The notes under the pieces were generated by a model that had not been told where the DNA came from, ran no database searches, and saw only the letters and a program-made list of their open reading frames with translations. The position numbers and the translations under genes are program-made. Positions 48,526-62,586 of a DNA stretch of 64,000 nt are shown one piece after another. Within the stretch, counting starts at the first letter, position 1; the number at the start of each line of letters is the position of its first letter. The DNA is from Verrucomicrobiales bacterium (lineage in GTDB: Bacteria > Verrucomicrobiota > Verrucomicrobiia > Limisphaerales > JAYPXF01), in the NCBI GenBank assembly GCA_002715965.1, contig PBAL01000008.1, positions 42,570-106,569 on the forward strand, written 5' to 3'.

Positions 48526-49437
48526 TCAGGCTTGGAGCACGTCCAGAATGGCCCTGACGCGGGAAACTTCATGGGTGCGGAACAGGTTTGTTTTCCCGAG
48601 TGCGGCCAGGACTGCGAAAAACGGTTCTGCCGAGCGAACCTCGTCCTTGAAGTACTCAAATGCGTGCGGAAGCGCATGGCAGATGGGAAAGCCCAGCTTT
48701 CGCAGGCGAAACGAGTTGAGGAATGTCTGGATCTGATGCCGAACACGGATTTGACCATCTTGCAGATTGGGGTAGTAGAATCCCAAACCGGGATCCACGA
48801 AGATGCGCTCCACCCCGCTAGAGGTTGCGGATTCGATCTGCTTCTCGAAGTAATCGAAAACCGCACTGATCGGGTTTTCGGAAAGGTTTAGTTCATGCAC
48901 CTCACGGACATTTGCACCAGCGATGTGGCAGATGATTACGCCCGCGTCATGTGCGGCCACCGCGTCATAGATGGCGTCCGCGTGCTCGGTGCCGGTCAGG
49001 TTGATGAATTCCGCGCCGCGTTCCAGCATGGTTTCAGCCACCGAGGGTTCGTAGGTCTCCACTGAGACCGGCACACCGGCCTTGCTAAGTTCGGTCACAA
49101 TCGGATCGAGTTGTTCGATCTGTGATTGGGCGGGAACACGTTCTGCATCTGCCAGTGTGGACTCTGCACCGACGTCAATAATGTGCGCGCCTTGAGCAAA
49201 GAGGACGAAGCCTCGTTGAATCGCCGATTCCGGTGAGAGACAAACACTTTCGCGATACCAGGAACCCGGCGAAAGATTTACCACGCCCATAACTGCAGCC
49301 TGTTGGTCGAAATCGAACGGTTCACCACCGATTTCAAAACTCTTGATCGGCTGCTGTGCGTCTGCTTTGTGGGCTTCGAAAAGCTCCGCCAGTTCCTGCA
49401 AGTCGAGCATGGGTGCGAGCGTATGGGGGAATGGCAA
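48526..49437 (-). CDS. Dihydropteroate synthase-like protein (divergent)
   Basis: VMGVVNLSPGSWYRES, GAHIIDVGAESTLAD, IFVDPGLGFYYPNLQ. Confidence 0.75.
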   Translation of the reverse strand: MPFPHTLAPMLDLQELAELFEAHKADAQQPIKSFEIGGEPFDFDQQAAVMGVVNLSPGSWYRESVCLSPESAIQRGFVLFAQGAHIIDVGAESTLADAERVPAQSQIEQLDPIVTELSKAGVPVSVETYEPSVAETMLERGAEFINLTGTEHADAIYDAVAAHDAGVIICHIAGANVREVHELNLSENPISAVFDYFEKQIESATSSGVERIFVDPGLGFYYPNLQDGQIRVRHQIQTFLNSFRLRKLGFPICHALPHAFEYFKDEVRSAEPFFAVLAALGKTNLFRTHEVSRVRAILDVLQA

Positions 49438-49454
49438 GGGGAGAAAAGGAAATG

Positions 49455-49528
49455 CGCTCCCGGCAGGATTCGAACCTGCGACCAGCTGCTTAGAAGGCAG
49501 CTGCTCTATCCAGCTGAGCTACGGGAGC
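49455..49528 (-). tRNA. tRNA-Arg(TCT)
   Basis: Reverse strand GCTCCCGTAGCTCAGCTGGATAGAGCAGCTGCCTTCTAAGCAGCTGGTCGCAGGTTCGAATCCTGCCGGGAGCG; full cloverleaf, anticodon TCT, no encoded CCA. Confidence 0.95.
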
Positions 49529-49629
49529 AGCCGCAGATTAATTCGCACGAATCCAAGGGATCAGCAAGTGACATCTCGGGTGCACATCAGCGAAATAGTC
49601 TGGGCGAACACAAGTTTGCGACGTAGCTA

Positions 49630-50796
49630 ATGAGCGTGCCCAACATCACCGATCATCCCGTTATCAAGACACTTTCTGACCTCGTCAGCATCAACAGCGT
49701 GAATCCCGAATGGGGTGGGCCTGGCGAGGCGGAAGTCGCGGCATACGTGCGCAAGTTCTTTGAAGAGGCTGGAGTTGAAGTCCGGGAGGAGGAAGTTCTG
49801 CCCGGTCGATCAAACGTTCTGGCGCGCGTTCCGGGGAAGGATCGTAGCCGATCACTGCTCTTCGAGGCCCACATGGATACGGTCACGGTCGAAGGCATGA
49901 CAATTGAACCGTTTGAACCGCGCATCGAAGGAAACCTGATGTGGGGCAGAGGATCCTGTGACGTCAAAGCCGGACTTGCTGCCATGATGCAAGCGGTGGT
50001 CGGCGTTGCGAACAGCGGACACGTTCCACCCCAGGATTTGATCCTGGCTGCGGTGGTGGATGAGGAACACGAGTTCCGGGGTGTTACTCACCTGATCAAT
50101 TCATTGGAGACGATGCCCGCCGGGGCCGTGGTTGCGGAGCCAACTCAACTTGAGATAGCCACCGCAAACAAGGGCGTGCTTCGTTGGCGAATTCTGGCTC
50201 ATGGGAAATCCGCACACAGTTCCAAGCCGGATCTCGGAGCGAGCGCGATCACGGCAATGGCTGACGTGGTAAAGGCCTTCGATGACGACAACACGCAACT
50301 GGCGCTGACCGAGCATCCCCTGGTTGGGGCGCCCACCTGCAACATTGGCACGATTCAGGGAGGGGATCAGGTGAACTTCGTTCCGGCGCTTTGCGTGATA
50401 AAGATCGATCGGCGATTGATCCCGGGCGAGGTGATCGAAGATGTTGCATTCCACTACGAGAGGATGATCAGGGAGATTGAATCGAAGCACGACGGCGTTC
50501 GATTTGAAATAGAACCGTCGACCATTGCGGACGCTGCGATGGAGACGTCAGTTGACGAACGAATCGTCGGCGCGGCGGGCATGACCGCGGACGAACAAGG
50601 ACTTGGATCTCGTCCCATCGGAGTGCCTTTTGGATGTGATTGCACCAAGCTCTCCCGAGCGGGTATTCCGTCCATCATTTTCGGACCCGGTTCCATCGAC
50701 CAGGCCCATACCGCAGATGAGTTCGTCAATCTCCGCGAAGTGGAGCAGGCCTGCGATTTCCTTCAGGCGATTGTGCATGAATTTGGCCGGGTGTGA
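49630..50796 (+). CDS. M20 family peptidase (ArgE/DapE/CPG2-like)
   Basis: LLFEAHMDTVTVEG, MWGRGSCDVKAGLAAMM, VVDEEHEFRG. Confidence 0.92.
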   Translation: MSVPNITDHPVIKTLSDLVSINSVNPEWGGPGEAEVAAYVRKFFEEAGVEVREEEVLPGRSNVLARVPGKDRSRSLLFEAHMDTVTVEGMTIEPFEPRIEGNLMWGRGSCDVKAGLAAMMQAVVGVANSGHVPPQDLILAAVVDEEHEFRGVTHLINSLETMPAGAVVAEPTQLEIATANKGVLRWRILAHGKSAHSSKPDLGASAITAMADVVKAFDDDNTQLALTEHPLVGAPTCNIGTIQGGDQVNFVPALCVIKIDRRLIPGEVIEDVAFHYERMIREIESKHDGVRFEIEPSTIADAAMETSVDERIVGAAGMTADEQGLGSRPIGVPFGCDCTKLSRAGIPSIIFGPGSIDQAHTADEFVNLREVEQACDFLQAIVHEFGRV

Positions 50797-50806
50797 TCAG
50801 CGCTCG

Positions 50807-51931
50807 TTATAGCGCGGATCTCATACCTTCCAGGAATGCCTCGACATCCTCAGGTTGGTTGTATCCATGCACGGATACCCGAATGCGCCCGGCCTGGTGC
50901 ATCACGTGAATGTTCTTCTCCAACAACGCGGCATGAATTTCCGCATCTCGATCATGAGTGAATGAGACAATTCCCGAACTGTATCCCGGTTGCGCTGGCG
51001 ACATCGGATTGATACCTAGTTCAGTCAGCCCTTCGTGAACGCGTTGCACCATCGGGTCCGCGTGCTGCGCGATGTTCTTGATTCCGACGTCCTTCAAATA
51101 ATCCAGTCCGGCTCGCAAACCATAGATTGCGGGGAAGGGTGGCATGCCCACGGCGAAACTCTTTGCTCCTTCAAATGGAACGGCCCGTTCGAAGCGATCC
51201 GCATCAAAGGCATTCGAGAGGTTGTACCAACCGCCGGCATGCGTGGTCAGGCGTGCTGCGCCGGCCTTGGGTATCGCGACGATGCCGGCTCCGTGGGTGC
51301 CCAGTTGCCACTTGTACGTGCTTGAGATCAGGCAATCGGCATCAAGGCAATCCAATACCAAGCGACCAAATGCCTGGGTGATATCGACGGACAGAATTGC
51401 GTTCGGGGCCTTCCTCCGAACGAGATCCTTCAGTTCCGGCCATGCAACCCGATGGCCGGTGAGGAAGCTTACGTATGACACCTGGACGAGCTTGGTGCTC
51501 TCGTTGAGGAGTGTTTCGAGATCTGAAAGTTCCAGAGCGCCCGCTCGATTCTTCCAAACATTCGCTTTCGGCCATGTCGGCCATCGAAGCCACGGTGTCG
51601 CGCCTGCGGGAAAATCGAGATCCGTGATCACCGCCTCGTCGCCTGCCTGCAGATTCAGTGCCGAAGCCAGGAGGTTGTAGGCCTCCGAGGAACAGGAACA
51701 GAAGGCCACGTCGCCCTCGTCCTGCTCGAGCAACTCCGCGGTCACTTTGCGACAACGATCCAACTCTGGAAAATGTAAGTCTCTCCCGCGCATCCCCATC
51801 GATTTGTGTTCGCGATAGACTTGCAAGGCCTCCCAGACACAATTCGGAGGAGTGTTTTCAGCCGCGGTGTTCAGGTAGGTCATCTTTTCCAGCGCTGGAA
51901 AATCTCGGACGCGCGAATCATGGGTTAGCAT
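50807..51931 (-). CDS. Aminotransferase class V (PLP-dependent)
   Basis: MTYLNTAAENTPP; LSVDITQAFGRLVLD; DCLISSTYKWQLGTHGAGIVAI (Schiff-base Lys). Confidence 0.9.
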   Translation of the reverse strand: MLTHDSRVRDFPALEKMTYLNTAAENTPPNCVWEALQVYREHKSMGMRGRDLHFPELDRCRKVTAELLEQDEGDVAFCSCSSEAYNLLASALNLQAGDEAVITDLDFPAGATPWLRWPTWPKANVWKNRAGALELSDLETLLNESTKLVQVSYVSFLTGHRVAWPELKDLVRRKAPNAILSVDITQAFGRLVLDCLDADCLISSTYKWQLGTHGAGIVAIPKAGAARLTTHAGGWYNLSNAFDADRFERAVPFEGAKSFAVGMPPFPAIYGLRAGLDYLKDVGIKNIAQHADPMVQRVHEGLTELGINPMSPAQPGYSSGIVSFTHDRDAEIHAALLEKNIHVMHQAGRIRVSVHGYNQPEDVEAFLEGMRSAL

Positions 51932-52034
51932 GCGGACTCGGTAACAGCGTAAGTGAATTCGTGCGAGCCCCAAGGCGCTCTTCTGCTGTTCCGTCATCCT
52001 TGAGTTACAATCACAACTGTAATAAAGATACGCC

Positions 52035-53294
52035 GTGCCGTCTCAGCCCAATGAAAACGGACTCCTCCCCAAGTTCGCAGCAGTGGGCGTGCTGATCGTG
52101 TTGGTCCTTCTGGTGCTGAATCTGAAACGTTCGCATACGCCGGGACCGATTGTTCCGACGCCTGCAGTGGAACGGACTGGTCTCCCCGATCGGATTCCAA
52201 TCGCCCAGGTCGGTGCGGTTTCCTTCCCGATAGTTGAGAAGGCAATTGTTGAAGCCACCGACGACGAAAAGAACCAATGGGTTGGCGCGGCAGTTTGCGG
52301 GGAATGCCACAAGGAAAACTACGAAGGCGCGATTCATACCAGCCACTTCAAGACGACATTTGCCATCACCAACACCCCGCCCGGTCATTTTGACGGCAAA
52401 GGAAGTTTCATGCGGTCGGGCAACCCGAGGCTTCACTACGAGATGAGCGAAGAAGGCGGACGCTACTTTCAAACTGCAGTCGAATCCGGAAAGCCTATTC
52501 ACAAAGCGTCCTTCGACGTGGCCATCGGATCCGGGAAGCTGGGGCAAACCTACGCCACATGGGTGAAGGATGCGTTGTTCGAACTTCCGGTGACCTACTT
52601 CACACCAATCGACTCGTGGGTGAACAGTCCGGGCTATCCGCCGAAGTCTGCGCATTTCGAACGACCGTTGAACAATGGCTGTCTCGATTGCCATGCGACC
52701 GGCTTTGTCCCTGCCTCTGATCACGAGATGAACAATCGCTACAAGTCACGTCACATCATCATGGGCGTTACCTGTGAGCGCTGCCACGGAAAGGGCAGGA
52801 AGCATGTCGATTTTCATCGGGCAAATCCGGGGGTGACGGAAGCAAAGCACATCGTTGATCCGCGCAAGATCACAGTCGCCGAACGCAACGCTCTCTGTTC
52901 CCAATGCCATGGGGGCGCAACCGGAAAAATGGGGCCGAACCAGAAGCCAGGCGTACATTCCAACAATCAGCTTCAGCGATTGAAGAAAAGCGCCTGCTTT
53001 TCGAAAAGCGAAGGCGTCAGCTGTACGGATTGCCACAATCCGCATAGCTTTGAGCGCGGCAACAAGAAGCTTTTTGCGCAGCGCTGCCAGGAGTGTCACC
53101 AAGTTGACGATTGCGGGGACCTCGTCCCGGCAAAACGCGCCTACTTTGCGGAGAACTGCCATACCTGCCACATGGAGCCCCAGCCCATGCAGGACATCAA
53201 AATGTTCACGACACAAGGAGTCGTGCTCCCTGAGATTCTCGATCACTACATCCGGGTGATTCCGGAGAAATCGATCAAGACGGCAAAGAAATAG
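52035..53294 (+). CDS. Membrane-anchored multiheme cytochrome c (7 CxxCH)
   Basis: CGECH, CLDCH, CERCH, CSQCH, CTDCH, CQECH, CHTCH; N-terminal TM GVLIVLVLLVLNL. Confidence 0.92.
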   Translation: MPSQPNENGLLPKFAAVGVLIVLVLLVLNLKRSHTPGPIVPTPAVERTGLPDRIPIAQVGAVSFPIVEKAIVEATDDEKNQWVGAAVCGECHKENYEGAIHTSHFKTTFAITNTPPGHFDGKGSFMRSGNPRLHYEMSEEGGRYFQTAVESGKPIHKASFDVAIGSGKLGQTYATWVKDALFELPVTYFTPIDSWVNSPGYPPKSAHFERPLNNGCLDCHATGFVPASDHEMNNRYKSRHIIMGVTCERCHGKGRKHVDFHRANPGVTEAKHIVDPRKITVAERNALCSQCHGGATGKMGPNQKPGVHSNNQLQRLKKSACFSKSEGVSCTDCHNPHSFERGNKKLFAQRCQECHQVDDCGDLVPAKRAYFAENCHTCHMEPQPMQDIKMFTTQGVVLPEILDHYIRVIPEKSIKTAKK

Positions 53295-53298
53295 CCGA

Positions 53299-53760
53299 TC
53301 AGCGTTCAGCCGCATCGCCCTGCAATGCAGGATTTCCAAAATATTGTCCCAACAAGCCTTTGGACTGAGTCGTCAGCTCGACCGTCGCGGGTTCCGGTAG
53401 TTTTACCTCTTTCGTTCCGGTCTTCCACGACAAATCCACCTCCGCAAAGCTGCCCTTCTCCAGCCTGATCGCCCCGCTGCTCGTTTGTGTGGAATGTTCT
53501 GTCCAGTCACTGATAATCAGTTTTCCATCGATCCACAGGCGCGTCCCATCATCTGCCGTGGTTGAGGATGTGTGCTTGCCCGATTGGTTCGCCATGATCT
53601 GTCCCGTCCAGCGAATCGAGAAATTGTCCGCCGGCAGGCGATCGTCCGGTGAATTCTCGTCCCAGAAGAAGTTGATTTCACCGTCGGTCTGCGTGAACGC
53701 AGGTTCATCGAAGTTGACCCCCTTGAAGTAATGACCGATCAACCCGTTCTCCGCAGCACC
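53299..53760 (-). pseudogene. PA14-domain fragment
   Basis: NGLIGHYFKGVNFDEPAFTQTDGEINFFWDENSPDDRLPADNFSIRWTGQI...TADDGTRLWIDGKLIISDW then start of a second repeat GLLGQYFGNPALQGDAAER*; no signal peptide or partner domains. Confidence 0.55.
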
Positions 53761-53954
53761 GAGTTGAATACGAAGGCGAATGCAGCTGTCTTTGGACACA
53801 TGAGACCGGATTCTAGACGCAGGCTTGGGACGCGCAACGTTCATTGAATCCAGCAGGGAAATTCCCGTCCGATTAGCGTCCGATTCCAGTTTTGCGGGGT
53901 TTTTTGTTCTCAAAACACCGTGTTGCTGGTATCCGACCCGATCCATTTCACCTA

Positions 53955-58514
<4,560 letters not shown>

Positions 58515-58541
58515 CATTCGTTGACAGATCGATTCGCGAAG

Positions 58542-58565
58542 CGCCGGCAATCGCCGGCGTTTTTC
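58542..58565 (+). terminator. Rho-independent terminator
   Basis: CGCCGG-CAATCG-CCGGCG hairpin followed by TTTTT. Confidence 0.85.
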
Positions 58566-58656
58566 GTTGGATGGACATCGTGCGTAACTTGCCTGTCCGC
58601 TGCGGAGGTATTGGCGCACTCGGCGGTGAACTGATGCGAGCCCATCCAACTGTGCA

Positions 58657-61383
58657 CTACGCCTTCTGAGTCACCGAAACCTGCGACTGTGATTGCTTCC
58701 CATCAAACGCAGTCACAATGACTTTCACTCCGGCAGGCACATCAACCAGCCGAGTTGCTGACACATTTCCAGAAGCATCGCTTCGTGTCCCACGAACCGG
58801 TCTGCCGTCCGCTCGAACAATCCGCACATCGGCATTGGCCAGTGTTTTCAACTCAGCGACCGTTGAGAGGGCCTCTCGTCCGGTAGCGGAAGCGTTTGTC
58901 TCCAAAGATCCTCCTCCACGTGGCGCTTCCTTGGGAGAATCGATCATGTTTCGAACGCGCAATCCGATCTCCGGATCTACTGCGGTCGGATCAAATTCCA
59001 TTTCCAGGAAGTTCCAATAGAACGGATCACCTGCCTGGTGTGAGTTGAGTTTCGGATTCGCGTGTTCCCGATGATACAGCGCGGTTACCTCCAGGGGCCG
59101 CCCATCGTAATCTTTCATGTTGGGACCGAAGCCCGGAATTACTGCGCGCCCGCCGCTACGTCCAATCGGACCAAAGCTGCATTCGATCAGTCCGTGATCG
59201 GTGTTTTTCATGATGCAGCCGTTGTGAACGTCTCCATAGACCGTGACAATTCCGTCCCTCGAACCAAGCAATTCGATCACACGATTCGCACCGGCTGCAA
59301 CCCAACCTGCGTAATCCGCGGCCACGCGATCCCGCTGTGGAAATGGTTTGTCCGTGTTGCTGTATTTCTTTCCGCCTGTCCAAACCGTGTGCATGCCATT
59401 GATGCCCGTCAGGCAGATCAGCTTTGATGAATCGGTGCGCACCAACTCCTGCAACCAGGCAAACTGTTCCTCGCCCAACAAGCTGCGAGTCGGATCCGCA
59501 CGGTCGTACAATTCATTGATATGTCCCCAGCCTTCGTCATCCCACATCTTCGTGTCCTGGCTCGAACGCCACAGCCGTGAGTCCAGAATTGCAAAGGTGA
59601 AATCGCGGTTCGGCATTTTCCACGCACGCCACTTCTTGGGGTTGATCAACGGATCAACTTCTTCGTCGCCGGTGATCAGGTGATGCACGATCTGGAAGTT
59701 ACGGCGCATATAGTCGCGGTCCTGCCCCAGGCCATCCTTCAGTCGGATGACGATCTGTTCCGGACCCTTCACGTCGTCCATGCCGTAGTCATGGTCGCCG
59801 GGATTGATCACATTCCAGTGACGCATCATCTGCCATCGGCTGGTCGGACCGCAGATCGACGCCACCACCGTCTTGTAGGCATCGTCCGTACTCGGTGGGT
59901 AGAGGACCAGTTCCATGTACCAGACGTCGTCTTCCCAGCACATGATCTGGAAATCGTAGTCATCAAAATGCCTATAGGCCTCAACCGTGGGTTGATCGCG
60001 AAACTGCCAGACATCTCCCCCTCCTTGAATCTTCAGGCCCGCATTCGTCCGCTGCTGCAGACCACTCGTGATCGCGTGGCAACTCAAACCGCACATCTTG
60101 TATGGCGCCTTGAGCTGAGGAAGCCGTCCGACGTATTGCCCTGAGGCAGGCACATCCCCCACGTAGCCCGTTCCAGCTCCCGTGCCATCCGATCCAATAC
60201 GAGGATCCGACGTCACATCCTTGCCGTCTTTCCACACCGTGTAATACAAGGTCTTGCTCGCCGGATTGGCCGGCAATGTCGCGTGAATCGTCGCGGTGTT
60301 CCTCCGCCACTCGTGATTCACGATCTTCGCGCGTCCCGCAACCTTTACTTTTTTCCAGCCGCCGTTCGGGTTTGCTGAATCTGCGATACGAATCTCAGCG
60401 CGCTCCCCGTCCGTCGCAAACAATCCAACAAACCGCAGCTGCCACTCTCCATTGATCTCCCTGAGTGTGTCTCCCAACGGGTAGCAGGTATAACAATCAA
60501 CTTCCCCCACCTTCAGAGGCTGGTTCTTGCCCGGCTCAACGTTCAGCTGGTTCACCGAGAAGTCAGCCAGGCCACGGCCCACAATCCCGACAAATCCTTC
60601 CGCACCGCGGGTTCCTGAACCTTGCGTCACCGACACTGAGTTCCCATCCGGACCGGTCATGGTCGCGGTGAGTTTCGTGTAGTTGTTCACTGGCTCGGCT
60701 GTGAGGGTGATCTCAATCACATCACCAGCCTTCAGTTTCGGAACATCCGCCAATCTTGCTTCACGCCCGCCTCGACCGCGGTTCTTCGCTTTGCCCACAA
60801 AACCAAATTTGCCGTTGTCGCTCCATGCTACAAACGATGCATTGCGCACCTTGTTGTAACTCTCAAAGAGATTCTTGGCTCCAAACGCAAATCCCATCAG
60901 CGAATAGCCCGGCTGATACATTTTCCAGTTATCCGCGTCGCCCTCGCGTCGCACATCCACTTCACCGTGATAGGTGAATTTAGCTGAAACCGACCAGGCT
61001 CCCTTGAAGTTCCAATCCTTTCGATAAATCACCCCGGGCGGCAGGGACGGATCATATTCTGTGGGCATCACCCCCCCATTGCGTCGATGCGTCTCGTAGT
61101 GAAATGGAAATCCCGTTGAGCGCGCACGATCGCCGTAGTTCCTGATTCGTCGGCGCAGGGCACTGCCCTTTATTTGCCAGAAACCGGGATTAAACGTCTC
61201 CCAACCCGGACCATGGCAGAGCGAATCCGGACCATCGAAACGAACCACCTTCTTCATGGAATCAACTGCGGCTTTACTCGTGGCCAACTGCGGCATGACG
61301 GCCGCCGTGGCAGCTGCCGCACCGGTGATCTTCAGGAATTCTCGACGACAGATTTCTCCCGCATTTTCTGGGGTGGAACTCAT
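58657..61383 (-). CDS. Tat-exported PhoD-like metallophosphatase-family protein
   Basis: CRREFLKITGAAAATAAVMPQ; NVINPGDHDYGMDD; FTFAILDSRLWRSSQD; IVTVYGDVHNGC; FSPIGR-like ECSFGPIGRSG. Confidence 0.75.
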   Translation of the reverse strand: MSSTPENAGEICRREFLKITGAAAATAAVMPQLATSKAAVDSMKKVVRFDGPDSLCHGPGWETFNPGFWQIKGSALRRRIRNYGDRARSTGFPFHYETHRRNGGVMPTEYDPSLPPGVIYRKDWNFKGAWSVSAKFTYHGEVDVRREGDADNWKMYQPGYSLMGFAFGAKNLFESYNKVRNASFVAWSDNGKFGFVGKAKNRGRGGREARLADVPKLKAGDVIEITLTAEPVNNYTKLTATMTGPDGNSVSVTQGSGTRGAEGFVGIVGRGLADFSVNQLNVEPGKNQPLKVGEVDCYTCYPLGDTLREINGEWQLRFVGLFATDGERAEIRIADSANPNGGWKKVKVAGRAKIVNHEWRRNTATIHATLPANPASKTLYYTVWKDGKDVTSDPRIGSDGTGAGTGYVGDVPASGQYVGRLPQLKAPYKMCGLSCHAITSGLQQRTNAGLKIQGGGDVWQFRDQPTVEAYRHFDDYDFQIMCWEDDVWYMELVLYPPSTDDAYKTVVASICGPTSRWQMMRHWNVINPGDHDYGMDDVKGPEQIVIRLKDGLGQDRDYMRRNFQIVHHLITGDEEVDPLINPKKWRAWKMPNRDFTFAILDSRLWRSSQDTKMWDDEGWGHINELYDRADPTRSLLGEEQFAWLQELVRTDSSKLICLTGINGMHTVWTGGKKYSNTDKPFPQRDRVAADYAGWVAAGANRVIELLGSRDGIVTVYGDVHNGCIMKNTDHGLIECSFGPIGRSGGRAVIPGFGPNMKDYDGRPLEVTALYHREHANPKLNSHQAGDPFYWNFLEMEFDPTAVDPEIGLRVRNMIDSPKEAPRGGGSLETNASATGREALSTVAELKTLANADVRIVRADGRPVRGTRSDASGNVSATRLVDVPAGVKVIVTAFDGKQSQSQVSVTQKA

Positions 61384-61460
61384 GGCGGTGAGTCTTCCGA
61401 AGCACTCGGTGTTTTCAAGTCATTTGAATCAGGAGCACACCCCTTGCAGCAAGACCAGAA

Positions 61461-62540
61461 ATGAACCACGCTCCCTCAGTGCCTGTTGCTGCAGACAAGT
61501 TGATCCATCTGTTGGATCTGAGCTTCGACGAGCTATCCGCTCTGCTCGAAGACGCAGGCATTCGCCCCGTGCATACCGGCGCGTTGTGGCGAACCCTCCA
61601 CCGTGAATCCGCAACACCGCTCGCCGACTCAAACAAATTGCCACCCCCAGTCCGGCGGTGGCTGAATCAGTACCGCTTCGAAGTGGCCATCGATCAACCC
61701 ACCCTCATATCGGAAATCGAAAGTTCAGATGGCTACACGCGCAAGCTGCTTCTACGGCTTGAGGACGGACATGAGATCGAAACCGTCATCATGGGCTACC
61801 CAGGCCGATTTACGGTCTGCCTCAGCACACAGGTGGGTTGCGCGATGGGCTGTGTCTTTTGCGCGACAGGGCAGATGGGTTTCACCCGCCAGCTACGAGT
61901 GGGAGAAATCGTGGCCCAAGTTCACTCCGCGCAACAGGTCTTGAATCGATCCGGTAACACCGGCCTGCGCAATGCGGTTCTCATGGGCATGGGTGAACCG
62001 CTTCACAATTACGACGCATCCATCAAGGCCATGCAGATCGTATGCGACAATCGTGGCATCGGACTTGGCGAGTCCCGAATCACCATTAGTAGCGTTGGTG
62101 TGGTTCCGGCCATCCGGCGATTCGCGGATGAAAAGCACGGCTTCAATCTTGCGGTCAGCCTGCATGCCAGCAACGACACCGAGCGGGTTGCATTGATTCC
62201 CGTCAATCAACGCTGGCCGATCACCGATATCCTCGACTCCTGCCGCTACTACACGGAAACCACCGGTAAACGTGTCTTGTTCGGCTGGACACTGATTGAC
62301 GGAAAGAACGATTCCCCAGACGAGGCGCGACGGGTAGCCAATCTCCTCAAAGGACAAGACGCACACGTGAACCTGATCCGTCTCAACCCCACCGACGGTT
62401 TCGGCGGATCGGCCAGTGCCAGGACTGCCGCAGAAACCTTTTCCGACATCATCCAGGAGTCAGGCATCCCGTGCACGCTTCGACAACGTCGTGGCATCGA
62501 CGTGGCAGCCGGCTGCGGGCAACTCGCGGCAAAGCAGTAG
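61461..62540 (+). CDS. rlmN: 23S rRNA (adenine-C2)-methyltransferase, radical SAM
   Basis: CLSTQVGCAMGCVFCATGQMGFTRQL (CxxxCxxC), VLMGMGEPLHNYD, ITISSVGVVPAIRRF. Confidence 0.93.
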   Translation: MNHAPSVPVAADKLIHLLDLSFDELSALLEDAGIRPVHTGALWRTLHRESATPLADSNKLPPPVRRWLNQYRFEVAIDQPTLISEIESSDGYTRKLLLRLEDGHEIETVIMGYPGRFTVCLSTQVGCAMGCVFCATGQMGFTRQLRVGEIVAQVHSAQQVLNRSGNTGLRNAVLMGMGEPLHNYDASIKAMQIVCDNRGIGLGESRITISSVGVVPAIRRFADEKHGFNLAVSLHASNDTERVALIPVNQRWPITDILDSCRYYTETTGKRVLFGWTLIDGKNDSPDEARRVANLLKGQDAHVNLIRLNPTDGFGGSASARTAAETFSDIIQESGIPCTLRQRRGIDVAAGCGQLAAKQ

Positions 62541-62586
62541 GTGTTCGTGTTTTTCGTGTCCTTCACGGGCAACTTTAGTATTCACT

